DNA from: Acetonema longum DSM 6540
GTDB taxonomy: Bacteria > Bacillota > Negativicutes > Sporomusales > Acetonemataceae
Reading direction: 5' to 3'
DNA: 64,000 nt
Assembly: GCF_000219125.1 (NCBI RefSeq)
Contig: NZ_AFGF01000126.1
Coordinates: forward strand, 62,001-126,000
A program made the translations under genes and the position numbers. Below, piece after piece: positions 45,158-54,665 of the stretch. The notes under the pieces were generated by a model that ran no database searches, was not told where the DNA came from, and saw only the letters and a list, made by a program, of their open reading frames with translations. The first letter of the stretch is position 1, and the number at the start of each line of letters is the position of its first letter.

Positions 45158-46003
45158 ATGCAATTTAGCAAATGGCACGGAATAGGAAATGATTTTATTA
45201 TCGTAAATGGGTTACAGGAAACCGCGGCAACCATCGCAAAATTACAACAGCAGGCCGCTTTTTTCTGCGACCGTCATCTGGGGATTGGCGCTGACGGTCT
45301 GATCATTGTTTTACCTTCGGAAAAAGCGGATATCCGGATGAAAATCATCAATTCGGACGGCAGCGAAGCTGAAATGTGCGGCAACGGCAGCCGGTGCTTC
45401 ACCCGCTATGTTTTTGAGAATGGTCTGCTCCTCAAGCGCCAGATGGAGATTGAAACCCTGGCAGGAATCATTCGCACGGAATTAGTAGATGGCAACGATG
45501 GCAATGTAATCGTCAGGGTGGATTTGGGAGAACCTAAATTAAAACGGGCGCAAATCCCAATGCAGGGAGACCCGAATGATACTGCCGTTCATGTTCCGAT
45601 CCAGATTGGGGAACAGACCTTTTACGCCACGGCTGTATCCACCGGCGTTCCTCACTGCGTAATTTTTGTCGAGGACTTGAAAGGCATCGATCTCGGTGTT
45701 CTTGGCCCTAAAGTTGAATGCCACAATTTGTTCCCACGAAAAACAAATGTAGAGTTTGTAAAAGTGGTGGGGAAAAATGAGGCCATCATGAAAGTATGGG
45801 AAAGGGGCGCCGGTATCACCATGGCCTGCGGCACCGGTGCCAGTGCCACTCTGGTGGCAGCGGCGCTAAACGGGTTAACCGAGCGCAGAGCTGTGATCCA
45901 TCTGGACGGCGGCGATTTATCCATTGAATGGGACCAAAATAACCGAGTTATTTTGTCTGGGACAGCAACCCAGGTATTTCAGGGAAAATGCGAGATCCGT
46001 TAA
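45158..46003 (+). CDS. dapF: Diaminopimelate epimerase
   Basis: Interconverts LL- and meso-diaminopimelate for lysine and peptidoglycan. 281 residues. The two active-site cysteines are in AEMCGNGSRCFTRYV and TMACGTGASATLVAAAL; KWHGIGNDFIIVN opens the protein. ATG after AGGAGG. It lies between the yloB- and yloC-type genes, which are neighbours in Bacillus. Confidence 0.97.
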   Translation: MQFSKWHGIGNDFIIVNGLQETAATIAKLQQQAAFFCDRHLGIGADGLIIVLPSEKADIRMKIINSDGSEAEMCGNGSRCFTRYVFENGLLLKRQMEIETLAGIIRTELVDGNDGNVIVRVDLGEPKLKRAQIPMQGDPNDTAVHVPIQIGEQTFYATAVSTGVPHCVIFVEDLKGIDLGVLGPKVECHNLFPRKTNVEFVKVVGKNEAIMKVWERGAGITMACGTGASATLVAAALNGLTERRAVIHLDGGDLSIEWDQNNRVILSGTATQVFQGKCEIR

Positions 46004-46047
46004 ATTTCTGTCAGCGGATTCCGCTGCAAAGCTGCTTTATCCCGGTC

Positions 46048-46074
46048 AATGACCTCTGAAGAGAGGTCATTTTC
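46048..46074 (+). terminator. Intrinsic terminator after dapF
   Basis: Perfect 10-bp stem AATGACCTCT/AGAGGTCATT with a GAAG loop, then TTT. Confidence 0.7.
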
Positions 46075-46123
46075 CGTAATACTGCTTTAAGCTGCGAATC
46101 GTACTCTTTGGCGGAGGTGTGAC

Positions 46124-46720
46124 ATGAGACAATTTTTCGTTTCACTGCTTATCTTATGCCTATTGACCAACACCGCTGCAGCCCTTGCTCCCATGAATGG
46201 GGCTGCTATCCGGGAAGCGCATCAGTACGGCAAACAGCATAATCGCACGGTACTGTCCGATTTTTTAATTCCTTGGATTTCCTATGAGGAAAAGGTGACA
46301 GCTATAAATGACGCGGCTGACCGCGCTTATTTATACACGCCGTTTTTGCTGCTGGCTCTGGATGCGCGGGAAAAAACCCTTCAGGGAAAGGCGCCGGGCA
46401 GCTGGGCAGCGGAAAAAGTTTTAACCGAATACACAGGATTTGTGGTCATTAGTGTCATATTATATGGAGACAGCCCGGACTTTGTTAAGGGAACAGAAGC
46501 CGCATTAACTCAGGATGGCCGCATTTTCAGGCTGTATCATGCCACTTTTCCCGGCAAGACTGTCAGGACTGCTTGGACAAAACCCCGGCCACTATATTCG
46601 GCCCAGTGTTATTTTTATTTTTATGACCAGGGCCTGGACAACAAAAAAACGCTGCTTTTGAATTTGACGAATAAAGGGCAGCAGCGTAAGTTTTACTTTG
46701 ACCTGGAGAAGATAAAATAA
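46124..46720 (+). CDS. Predicted exported protein of unknown function
   Basis: I do not recognise the family. 198 residues with a clear signal peptide: RQFFVSLLILCLLTNTAAALA (about 2-22), with probable cleavage near ALA. The mature part is mixed alpha/beta with VVISVILYGDSPDFVKGTEAAL and a conserved-looking Tyr-rich stretch (YSAQCYFYFYDQG). No lipobox, repeats or metal motif. ATG after GGCGGAGGTG, good expression signal. Neighbours are dapF and yicC, which gives no functional hint beyond a possible envelope role. Confidence 0.8.
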   Translation: MRQFFVSLLILCLLTNTAAALAPMNGAAIREAHQYGKQHNRTVLSDFLIPWISYEEKVTAINDAADRAYLYTPFLLLALDAREKTLQGKAPGSWAAEKVLTEYTGFVVISVILYGDSPDFVKGTEAALTQDGRIFRLYHATFPGKTVRTAWTKPRPLYSAQCYFYFYDQGLDNKKTLLLNLTNKGQQRKFYFDLEKIK

Positions 46721-46849
46721 TAAAGCAATAAAAGGAATTATTCGGTGGAAGCAGAATATTTCTGGAATACCGGATTAAGAAGCGGCGGCCCAGTTAATAA
46801 TAACATCGCAAAATGCACAAGGCGTGAGATGCTTGAGAGGAGCAATACA

Positions 46850-47734
46850 GTGTTAAAAAGCATGACCGGTTTCGGCCGTGGGGAATTTTTGGACAAACAT
46901 TACCGGTTTGTTGCTGAAATCAAGGCAGTAAATCATCGTTATAATGAAATATCCATCCGCATGCCGAAAAATCTTGCCAGTCTGGAAGATAAAATCCGGC
47001 GAAAAGTGTCGGAAACCCTGGTGCGGGGCAGGATTGATATCTTTATTTCTCTTGATGAGTTCGGTGAAAAGAATCGGGTGCTCAGAGTTGACAAAGAATT
47101 AGCAATGGCTTACCATAAAGCATTAAGAGACTTAGCTCAACTGCTGGCCATGGATCCGCCTGATTCGGTTTATGATATCACAAAATATCCGGATGTACTC
47201 AAAGTGGAAGAAGTGGATGAGGATACTGCTTTGCTTTGGGAAAAACTGGCTCAGGCATTAGATGTGGCAGTTGCAAATTTGACAACAATGCGGCAAAATG
47301 AGGGTGAGCATATCCAGCAGGACCTCCTTCAGCGAGTTGAAAAGCTGAACTCCTTGGTGCATGCTATTGACCAAAGAGCGCCCCAGATTATTACCGACTA
47401 TTATGACAAAATCTTAACCAAAGTGAAAGAATTGCTTGATTCGGCGGGAACGGCACCGGATGAAACAAGAATTATGCAAGAAGTGGCAATTTATGCGGAC
47501 AGAGTTAATTTTACCGAGGAAGTAGTGCGCCTGAAAAGCCATTTGAATCAATTCCGGGTTACACTTTTGTCAGATGAACCGGTAGGGCGCAAACTGGATT
47601 TTATCGTGCAGGAAATGAACCGTGAAACTAACACCATAGGATCCAAAGCAAATGATTATACAGTGTCCAATATGGTTGTCGAAATGAAAAGTGAAATAGA
47701 AAAGGTCAGAGAGCAAATCCAAAACATAGAGTAA
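46850..47734 (+). CDS. yicC: YicC/YloC-family endoribonuclease
   Basis: 294 residues. The family N-terminus SMTGFGRGEF, then AEIKAVNHRYNEISIRMP and the C-terminal GRKLDFIVQEMNRETNTIGSKAND, are diagnostic. YicC-family proteins are reported RNases acting on small RNAs and structured mRNA. GTG start with GAGAGGAG 7 bases upstream; the open frame from 46745 lacks a good site. Precedes remA-gmk-rpoZ, as in Bacillus. Confidence 0.93.
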   Translation: MLKSMTGFGRGEFLDKHYRFVAEIKAVNHRYNEISIRMPKNLASLEDKIRRKVSETLVRGRIDIFISLDEFGEKNRVLRVDKELAMAYHKALRDLAQLLAMDPPDSVYDITKYPDVLKVEEVDEDTALLWEKLAQALDVAVANLTTMRQNEGEHIQQDLLQRVEKLNSLVHAIDQRAPQIITDYYDKILTKVKELLDSAGTAPDETRIMQEVAIYADRVNFTEEVVRLKSHLNQFRVTLLSDEPVGRKLDFIVQEMNRETNTIGSKANDYTVSNMVVEMKSEIEKVREQIQNIE

Positions 47735-47794
47735 TAATAGATGAGTATGGACCGGCAAAACATAGGAGATTACTGAGGGAGGTTTTTTTCTGCT

Positions 47795-48061
47795 ATGGAA
47801 ATCAAACTGATCAATATCGGCTTTGGTAATATTGTTTCCGCCAATCGGATTATTTCAATTGTCAGTCCTGAATCAGCTCCGATCAAACGCATTATTCAGG
47901 AAGCACGGGATCGGGGGATGCTGATTGACGCCACTTATGGCAGAAGAACCAGGGCAGTTATCATTGCTGACAGCGATCATGTGATCCTTTCTGCCGTTCA
48001 GCCCGAGACTGTCGCCCATCGTCTGGTCAGCAAGGATGTTGCCGATGACGCTGCCGAGTAA
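47795..48061 (+). CDS. remA: RemA/DUF370 family regulator
   Basis: 88-residue DNA-binding protein. In B. subtilis RemA activates biofilm matrix and osmoprotection genes. Signature: [58 protein letters not shown] in two blocks. ATG after GGGAGG. Confidence 0.96.
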   Translation: MEIKLINIGFGNIVSANRIISIVSPESAPIKRIIQEARDRGMLIDATYGRRTRAVIIADSDHVILSAVQPETVAHRLVSKDVADDAAE

Positions 48062-48080
48062 TTAAAGAAGGGGTTTTCAA

Positions 48081-48686
48081 ATGCAGCAAGGAATATTAAT
48101 TGTCCTTTCCGGTCCCTCCGGCACCGGGAAGGGAACGATTTGTAAAGAATTGCTGCGGAGTATGCCTGAATTGCATTACTCCGTTTCAGCAACGACCCGT
48201 CCCGCCAGAACGGGAGAAATAAAAGGCGTAAGTTATCATTTTGTCTCTCTTGAATCGTTTCAGCAGATGCTAAGCCAGGATGCCTTGTTGGAATGGGCCC
48301 AAGTGTACGGGCAGTATTACGGCACTCCCCGCCAGTATGTGGATGAGAAACTGCAAAACGGGCAAGACGTGGTTCTTGAAATTGATGTTCAGGGTGCCAT
48401 GAAAATAAAAGAAAAATTTCCACAAGGAGTCTTTATCTTTATTGTCCCGCCATCATTAGCGGAGTTATCAGTACGAATTAACAAAAGAGGGTCTGATACA
48501 CCGGATGCGATTGCCAAGCGCCTCGGCTGCGCCAAAACTGAGTTATCCCTAGCCGGAAGTTACAACTATGTAATCATGAATGATGAAGTGGCCAAGGCTG
48601 TGAACAAGATCCGGTCGATTGTTACGGCGGAGAAGTGCCGGACGGTGAGAAATCAAGACATATTAGACAAGATCTGTAATGATTAA
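48081..48686 (+). CDS. gmk: Guanylate kinase
   Basis: Phosphorylates GMP and dGMP. The P-loop is LSGPSGTGKGTICKEL (about 8-23); the GMP-binding block is SVSATTRPARTGEIKGVSYHFVS. 201 residues, normal length. It starts 19 bases after remA, and rpoZ follows within 11 bases, the standard yloD-rpoZ arrangement. Confidence 0.98.
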   Translation: MQQGILIVLSGPSGTGKGTICKELLRSMPELHYSVSATTRPARTGEIKGVSYHFVSLESFQQMLSQDALLEWAQVYGQYYGTPRQYVDEKLQNGQDVVLEIDVQGAMKIKEKFPQGVFIFIVPPSLAELSVRINKRGSDTPDAIAKRLGCAKTELSLAGSYNYVIMNDEVAKAVNKIRSIVTAEKCRTVRNQDILDKICND

Positions 48687-48697
48687 GGGGGATTCCA

Positions 48698-48904
48698 ATG
48701 ATTCGTCCGTCTTTAGATGTTTTAGTCAGTAAAGTAGATAGTAAATATACATTAGTAGTATTAGCGGCCAAAAGGGCCCGTGAAGTAATGAATGGCGATT
48801 CCCCCCTGGCGGAAAGCAAATCCAATAAGCCGGTCACCCTGGCCCTGGAAGAGGTTGCCCAGAATAAAATTTCTTACGAACGCACCAAAGCCGGCATAAA
48901 ATAG
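48698..48904 (+). CDS. rpoZ: RNA polymerase omega subunit
   Basis: 68 residues that help assemble RNA polymerase. Family features: RPSLDVLVSKVDSKYTLVVLAAKRAREVM and the C-terminal KPVTLALEEVAQNKI. ATG after GGGGGA. Between gmk and coaBC as in other Firmicutes. Confidence 0.95.
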   Translation: MIRPSLDVLVSKVDSKYTLVVLAAKRAREVMNGDSPLAESKSNKPVTLALEEVAQNKISYERTKAGIK

Positions 48905-48915
48905 GGGGGAGCTCC

Positions 48916-50109
48916 ATGACTCAGACCAAAAATATTGTGATGGGAGTCAGCGGAGGGATTGCGGCCTATAAAGCGGTTGAAGTGGCCAGTAGTCTGAAAA
49001 AAGCCGGTTGCAGCGTGCATATCATTATGACCGATGCAGCTGCCAAATTTGTCACTCCTCTTACTTTTCGCGAAATAACGGCGAATCCGGTAGTTGTCGG
49101 CATGTGGGAAGAGCCGAAAAAATGGAATGTAGAGCATATCGCCTTGGCTTCCCTGGCCGACGTGTTTGCGATCGTGCCGGCAACCGCGAATATCATTGGC
49201 AAAATTGCCAATGGTATTGCCGATGATATGCTCTCCACGACGGTGATGGCGACCAGAGCGCCTGTCATTTTGGCGCCTGCCATGAACACGAATATGTATA
49301 ATAACCCGATCCTGCAAGAAAACCTGGTGAAACTGGCGAAACTGGGTTATGACATCATTCAACCGGAAAGCGGCCGGCTGGCTTGCGGCGTCGAAGGCTT
49401 CGGCCGGTTGGCGCAGCCAGCGGTTATTGTCGACAGGCTGTTGTCTTATTTAGGCCATAAAAAAGACTTGCAGCAGAAAAAAATCCTAATTACTGCCGGC
49501 GGCACCCGGGAGCCGATTGATCCGGTTCGTTACATCGGCAACCGTTCCAGCGGAAAGATGGGATATGCAATTGCCAAAGCCGCTGTCGAAAGAGGGGCGG
49601 AGGTTACTTTAGTAACCGGCCCTACTGTTCTCGCGGCGCCGGTCGGCGTTAAAGTCATTGCCATTGAAACAACTGAGCAGATGAGGCTGGCCGTCTTGGC
49701 GGCATTTCCCGACACCGATATTGTCATTAAGGCGGCGGCAGTGGCTGATTACCGGCCAACAGAGACTGCCCCCCAAAAAATAAAGAAAACTGATGACACA
49801 TTGACGCTTATTTTGCAAAAAAACCCGGATATCTTAAAAGAGCTAGGCGGTTTAAAAAAACCAAATCAACTCTTAATCGGCTTCGCGGCGGAAACTCATG
49901 AACTTTTAACCTATGCCCGGCAAAAGCTCGTTCAGAAAAACCTGGATATGATTGTTGCCAATGATGTGACTGCCCCCGGCGCCGGCTTTAACTCTGACAC
50001 CAATATCGTAAAACTTTTGTATCGGAACGGCTCGTCGGAAGAGTTGCCGCAAATGGAGAAAGACAAGTTGGCGCATGTCCTGCTTGATAGAATTTGCAGT
50101 TTCGTGTAA
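48916..50109 (+). CDS. coaBC: Bifunctional phosphopantothenoylcysteine decarboxylase/synthase
   Basis: Two steps of coenzyme A synthesis. CoaC half (1-180): FMN-fold GVSGGIAAYKAVE, His74, PAMNTNM and the active Cys157 in SGRLACG. CoaB half: ITAGGTREPIDPVRYIGNRSSGKMG and AAAVADYRP. 397 residues. ATG after GGGGGGAG. No terminator is obvious; the metK leader follows. Confidence 0.97.
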   Translation: MTQTKNIVMGVSGGIAAYKAVEVASSLKKAGCSVHIIMTDAAAKFVTPLTFREITANPVVVGMWEEPKKWNVEHIALASLADVFAIVPATANIIGKIANGIADDMLSTTVMATRAPVILAPAMNTNMYNNPILQENLVKLAKLGYDIIQPESGRLACGVEGFGRLAQPAVIVDRLLSYLGHKKDLQQKKILITAGGTREPIDPVRYIGNRSSGKMGYAIAKAAVERGAEVTLVTGPTVLAAPVGVKVIAIETTEQMRLAVLAAFPDTDIVIKAAAVADYRPTETAPQKIKKTDDTLTLILQKNPDILKELGGLKKPNQLLIGFAAETHELLTYARQKLVQKNLDMIVANDVTAPGAGFNSDTNIVKLLYRNGSSEELPQMEKDKLAHVLLDRICSFV

Positions 50110-50204
50110 AAGCAAATGGAAATAAGGAAAAGGCAATAAAAATTGTTTGCTTTTTCAATTCATTTGCTGTAAGATTTTCTTGGTAAAAAACTATATATAG
50201 TAAA

Positions 50205-50349
50205 CTCATCCAGAGTTGGCGGAGGGACTGGCCCGATGAAGCTGCGGCAACCATTTGACAGAGTCTCTGTCGAAACGGTGCCAATTCCGGCGAATTTTTT
50301 TCGCAAGATGGGAGTGAAAATAAATCACTCCATGGCGGGGTGATTTTTT
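50205..50349 (+). ncRNA. SAM-I (S-box) riboswitch with terminator, controlling metK
   Basis: The aptamer core is textbook: GAGTTGGCGGAGGGACTGGC then GATGAAGCTGCGGCAACC, a variable P3-P4 hairpin (TTTGACAGAGTCTCTGTC), and GGTGCCAATTCCGGC. P1 pairs CTCATC (50205-50210) with GATGGG (50307-50312). Downstream, TCACTCC (50325-50331) can pair either with GGAGTGA (50311-50317, antiterminator) or with GGGGTGA (50337-50343), the terminator followed by TTTTTT. The antiterminator strand overlaps the 3' side of P1, so SAM binding should cause termination. Confidence 0.93.
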
Positions 50350-50379
50350 ACTAGAATCTATAAAGTATGGAGGTACGTT

Positions 50380-51564
50380 ATGCGTAGATTATTCACCTCA
50401 GAATCCGTTACAGAAGGTCATCCTGATAAAATGGCCGATCAGATTTCCGACAGTGTATTGGATGCCATCATCGCGCAGGACCCATATGCCCGTGTGGCCT
50501 GCGAAACCTTGGTTACCACCGGTTTGGTGCATGTGGTCGGTGAAATAACCACGAATTGCTACGTAGACATCCCCAAAATTGTCCGGCAGACCATCAAGGA
50601 TATCGGGTATACCCGCGCAAAATATGGCTTTGACAGTGAAACTTGCGGCGTCATGACTTCGATTGACGAGCAGTCGGCGGATATTGCCCTGGGAGTGGAC
50701 CAGTCGCGGGAAGCCAAAGCAGGCGATACGGATGCATTTGAAACCATCGGCGCAGGGGACCAGGGGATGATGTTCGGGTATGCCACCAATGAAACTCCCG
50801 AACTGATGCCAACTCCCATTGCCTGGGCTCACAAACTTTCCCGCCGGCTGTCGGAAGTCCGTAAAAGCGGGGAGTTGGGCTACTTAAGGCCGGATGGCAA
50901 GACTCAGGTTACGGTGGAGTATGAAAATGACAAGCCGGTGCGGGTGGATACGATTGTGATTTCTTCTCAGCACAGTCCGGACGTGGAATTGTCCCAGATT
51001 GAACAGGACATTATCCAAAAAGTAATTCTGCCGATTATCCCCCAAGAGTATATTGACAGTAAGACCAAATACTATATCAATCCTACCGGCCGCTTTGTCG
51101 TCGGAGGACCTCAAGGAGACTCCGGCCTGACCGGACGCAAGATTATCGTCGACACCTATGGCGGAATGGCCCGTCACGGCGGCGGCGCTTTTTCCGGCAA
51201 AGACCCCACGAAAGTAGACCGTTCCGCCGCTTATGCCGCCCGTTATGTAGCCAAAAATATTGTAGCGGCAGGATTGGCGGACAAATGTGAAATCCAGCTG
51301 GCTTATGCCATTGGCGTAGCCCGTCCTGTTTCGGTGCTGGTCGAAACTTTTGGTACGGCCAAACTTTCCGAAGAGAAGATTTCCGAACTGGTGCAAAAGC
51401 ATTTTGACCTTCGTCCGGCTGCGATTATTCAAAATCTGGACCTCCGCCGGCCTATTTACCGGCAAACAGCCGCTTATGGTCATTTTGGCCGGACTGACCT
51501 GGATCTGCCTTGGGAACTGACCGACAAAGCCGCTGCTTTGCGCCGGGAAGCCAATCTATCATAG
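50380..51564 (+). CDS. metK: S-adenosylmethionine synthetase
   Basis: Makes SAM from methionine and ATP. 394 residues. Signatures: [20 protein letters not shown] at the start, [12 protein letters not shown], and [16 protein letters not shown] (P-loop-like). ATG after GGAGG. The SAM-I riboswitch upstream gives feedback by the enzyme's product. It is an insertion in the Bacillus coaBC-priA order. Confidence 0.98.
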   Translation: MRRLFTSESVTEGHPDKMADQISDSVLDAIIAQDPYARVACETLVTTGLVHVVGEITTNCYVDIPKIVRQTIKDIGYTRAKYGFDSETCGVMTSIDEQSADIALGVDQSREAKAGDTDAFETIGAGDQGMMFGYATNETPELMPTPIAWAHKLSRRLSEVRKSGELGYLRPDGKTQVTVEYENDKPVRVDTIVISSQHSPDVELSQIEQDIIQKVILPIIPQEYIDSKTKYYINPTGRFVVGGPQGDSGLTGRKIIVDTYGGMARHGGGAFSGKDPTKVDRSAAYAARYVAKNIVAAGLADKCEIQLAYAIGVARPVSVLVETFGTAKLSEEKISELVQKHFDLRPAAIIQNLDLRRPIYRQTAAYGHFGRTDLDLPWELTDKAAALRREANLS

Positions 51565-51572
51565 TAAATTCC

Positions 51573-51609
51573 AAAAACGCGGACATATCCATAAATGTCC
51601 GCGTTTTTT
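51573..51609 (+). terminator. Intrinsic terminator after metK
   Basis: Perfect 14-bp stem (51573-51586 with 51595-51608) in which AAAAACGCGGACAT pairs with ATGTCCGCGTTTTT; T-run follows. Confidence 0.88.
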
Positions 51610-51688
51610 CGCGGTTTTTTACAGGAATTTCGCTAAGTTTATCTAAAGATAAGAGTTATAACTATAAGCGATTGTATTGGGGTAAAAC

Positions 51689-54106
51689 ATGATAAAAACG
51701 GCTGAGGTAGTCATTAATTCCGGTATCCGGAACCTGACCGACGCTTTCACTTACTTTATTCCGGACCAATTTTCCTATCTGGATACCGGCTGGCGGGTGG
51801 TTGTACCTTTTGGCTCCAGGCAGGAAGAAGGTTTCGTGGTAGCGGTCCGCTCTGAGCCAGAAGGCCGGAAAGATGAGTTAAAGCCTATCCAGGACGTCTT
51901 AGATGATGATCCCTGGTTTGATGATCATATGATGCAAACAGCCCGCTGGCTTAGTGAGCGTTACCTTTGCACTCTGGCGGAAGCAATGCGTCTGTTTATC
52001 CCGGGTAAAAAAGGCATTCGAAAAGAAAAATTCTATTATTTAAATGCGAATTACGCCGGTATATTCAACGAAACCAGGACAGAAAACCAGGCGGCGGTAT
52101 TGGAATGGTTCCGCCGGCAAAAAATAGTGACGATGCGGCAGTTCCAAAAAGAATTCGGACCAGAGGCACGGTCGCTGATCGAGGAACTGAAACAGCGGAA
52201 ACTCGTCCTCTGCAGCAGTACCGTGCAAACCGCAAGAGTCAATAAATATGAGTCTGAGCTGCACTTGGCTCTCACGGGCGAACAGGTGACAGGCATTTTA
52301 CCCCAAATGGAAAGGAAACCTGCTCAGTTCCGGCTCATTCAGGCATTATTGACGAGAAACCTAACTGACGCTGATTTGAAAGAAATGAAGGTGTCTCGTC
52401 AGACAGTTAAGACCCTGGTTGATCTTGAAATGATAAAAATCGTTCGAAAGCAGGTTATGCGCGACAGCTATCAGAATGTTGCAGGGAAGTATCAACCTGT
52501 TACACTGTCGCCGGAACAGGAGAATGCTGTTGCCGCTATTGCCGATGCATTATCTTATAGCCGATTTCAGAGTTTTTTGCTGCATGGCATTACCGGAAGC
52601 GGCAAGACCGAAGTCTATATTCGCGCCGTTGCGGCGGTGCGGCAGGCCGGAAAACAGGCAATCGTTCTCGTGCCGGAAATAGCCTTGACCAGCCAGTTGG
52701 TGCAACGATTTAAAGCCCGATTTGCCAATGATGTGGTGGTCATACACAGTAAACTTTCTCTGAATGAACGGTATGATACCTGGCAGAGAATCCGCGAGGA
52801 AACAGCAGGCGTCATCATCGGGGCCAGGTCGGCTGTGTTTGCGCCGGCGCCTAATTTGGGCATTATCATTTTGGATGAAGAGCATGAATTCACCTATAAG
52901 CAGGAAGAATCTCCCTACTATCACACTCGCGATGTTGCCATGACCAGGGCAAATCTGGCTCAGGCAGCAGTCGTTTTAGGCAGCGCCACGCCTGCGGTGG
53001 AAACGTTTTATGATGCTTTGGCCGGCAGGCATGTCTTGCTGTCGCTGCCGTCACGAATTGCCGGCGCCGTGTTGCCTCAGGTCATGCTGGTGGATATGCG
53101 GGAAGAGTTGAAAAAGGGCAGGCGCAGCGTACTTTCCACCCAGTTGGAAGGGTTGCTGCGGGATACCATTCAACGCGGTGAGCAAGCCATTATTCTGTTG
53201 AATCGTCGGGGCCATTCCACCTTTGTCATGTGCCGGGAATGCGGTCACGTGATTACATGTCGGCATTGCGCCGTGGCTTTAACCTATCACTATGCTGCAG
53301 GCATGATGCGCTGTCACTACTGTGACGCCGTCGAACCGGTTCCGACACTTTGCCCGGCATGCCGAAGCCGCTATATCAAATTCTTCGGCACCGGTACGCA
53401 AAAAGTCGAACAGGAACTGCAGCAGCTTTTCCCCGATTGCCGGATTGTTAGAATGGATCAGGACACCACCCATGGCAAGCTGGCTCAGGATGCCATTCTC
53501 TCGGATTTCGACGCCGGCAGGTATGATATACTATTAGGGACCCAGATGGTCGCTAAAGGGCATGATCTGCAAAATGTAACGGCTGTTGGTATTTTGTCAG
53601 TGGATACCATCCTTAATATCCCGGATTTCCGCGGGGCCGAGAGAACTTTCGCCCTGATTACCCAGGCTGCCGGCAGGGCAGGTCGCGGCGATAAACCGGG
53701 CAAAGTCGTTGTGCAGGCATATAATCCCGAACACTATGCGGTCTGCGCCGCCGCTAACCAGGATTATTCATCTTTTTACGCAGCTGAGATAGAATTTCGG
53801 CAAAAACTGCTTTATCCACCCTTTTGCCAATTAATAAAATGTACTGTAGCCGCCGGTATGGAGGATACTGCCCGAAGGAAAGCTGAACAACTGGCGGCGG
53901 CTCTGAAAAGCGAGCTGAGACCTGACGCGGGAACGGACATCATCGGCCCCTTTCCGGCGCCTGTACTCAAGGTCAAGGACCGTTACCGGATGATCATTTT
54001 AATCAAAGCCGGGAATTTGGACACTGTCAAAGAAATTATCCGGCAGAAAAACTGGCACACTCTCTCGGACACAGTCTTTGATGTTTCGCCGATCAGCGTT
54101 GTATAG
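51689..54106 (+). CDS. priA: Primosomal helicase PriA
   Basis: Restarts stalled forks by loading the replicative helicase. 805 residues: N-terminal 3'-DNA-binding and winged-helix parts, Walker A GITGSGKTEVYIRA (about 309-322), DEEHEFTYKQEE (Walker B, aromatic loop), zinc module CRECGHVITCRHC and CHYCDAVEPVPTLCPAC, and helicase motif VI QAAGRAGRG. ATG start. Followed by def and fmt as in many Firmicutes. Confidence 0.97.
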   Translation: MIKTAEVVINSGIRNLTDAFTYFIPDQFSYLDTGWRVVVPFGSRQEEGFVVAVRSEPEGRKDELKPIQDVLDDDPWFDDHMMQTARWLSERYLCTLAEAMRLFIPGKKGIRKEKFYYLNANYAGIFNETRTENQAAVLEWFRRQKIVTMRQFQKEFGPEARSLIEELKQRKLVLCSSTVQTARVNKYESELHLALTGEQVTGILPQMERKPAQFRLIQALLTRNLTDADLKEMKVSRQTVKTLVDLEMIKIVRKQVMRDSYQNVAGKYQPVTLSPEQENAVAAIADALSYSRFQSFLLHGITGSGKTEVYIRAVAAVRQAGKQAIVLVPEIALTSQLVQRFKARFANDVVVIHSKLSLNERYDTWQRIREETAGVIIGARSAVFAPAPNLGIIILDEEHEFTYKQEESPYYHTRDVAMTRANLAQAAVVLGSATPAVETFYDALAGRHVLLSLPSRIAGAVLPQVMLVDMREELKKGRRSVLSTQLEGLLRDTIQRGEQAIILLNRRGHSTFVMCRECGHVITCRHCAVALTYHYAAGMMRCHYCDAVEPVPTLCPACRSRYIKFFGTGTQKVEQELQQLFPDCRIVRMDQDTTHGKLAQDAILSDFDAGRYDILLGTQMVAKGHDLQNVTAVGILSVDTILNIPDFRGAERTFALITQAAGRAGRGDKPGKVVVQAYNPEHYAVCAAANQDYSSFYAAEIEFRQKLLYPPFCQLIKCTVAAGMEDTARRKAEQLAAALKSELRPDAGTDIIGPFPAPVLKVKDRYRMIILIKAGNLDTVKEIIRQKNWHTLSDTVFDVSPISVV

Positions 54107-54205
54107 ATACTGTCTTTCGGGGTTCAACCGATTGCCATGTACAGGTGGATTGGGTACAATAATAAGGATGTTTGATTTATTGGGAAGACCATAGGAGGTA
54201 GCAAC

Positions 54206-54664
54206 GTGGCTATATTAGAAATAAAAAAGGCCGGAGATCCGGTATTGAAAGAACGGGCCCAGGCAGTAACGAAAATAGACCGCAAGGTTAAAGAATTATT
54301 GGATAATATGGCGCAAACCATGTATGGCGCGGAAGGCGTGGGTCTGGCAGCGCCTCAGGTAGGAATCCTGCTTAGGATCGTTGTAATTGATGCAGGAGAA
54401 GGGCTGGTCGAACTCATCAATCCCGAAATTGTTGAATCCGATGGAACACAGGTGGCCTCGGAAGGCTGCCTGAGCATTCCCGGAGTATACGGTGATGTAG
54501 AAAGATATGCTGATGTCACCGTGGAAGGATTAAACCGCTCGGGCAAAAAGATCCGTATTGCGGCGAACGGGCTTTTGGCACGGGCCCTGCAGCATGAAAT
54601 CGACCATCTGAACGGTATATTGTTCATTGAGCGGGCAAAAACTGTCTACAAGGGGAATTCCTGA
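54206..54664 (+). CDS. def: Peptide deformylase
   Basis: Fe2+/Zn2+ enzyme removing N-formyl from new proteins. 152 residues with [11 protein letters not shown] (motif 1), EGCLSIPG (motif 2, Cys) and [12 protein letters not shown] (HExxH). GTG start with AGGAGG upstream. Two bases separate it from fmt, whose reaction it reverses after translation. Confidence 0.97.
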   Translation: MAILEIKKAGDPVLKERAQAVTKIDRKVKELLDNMAQTMYGAEGVGLAAPQVGILLRIVVIDAGEGLVELINPEIVESDGTQVASEGCLSIPGVYGDVERYADVTVEGLNRSGKKIRIAANGLLARALQHEIDHLNGILFIERAKTVYKGNS

Positions 54665-54665
54665 T

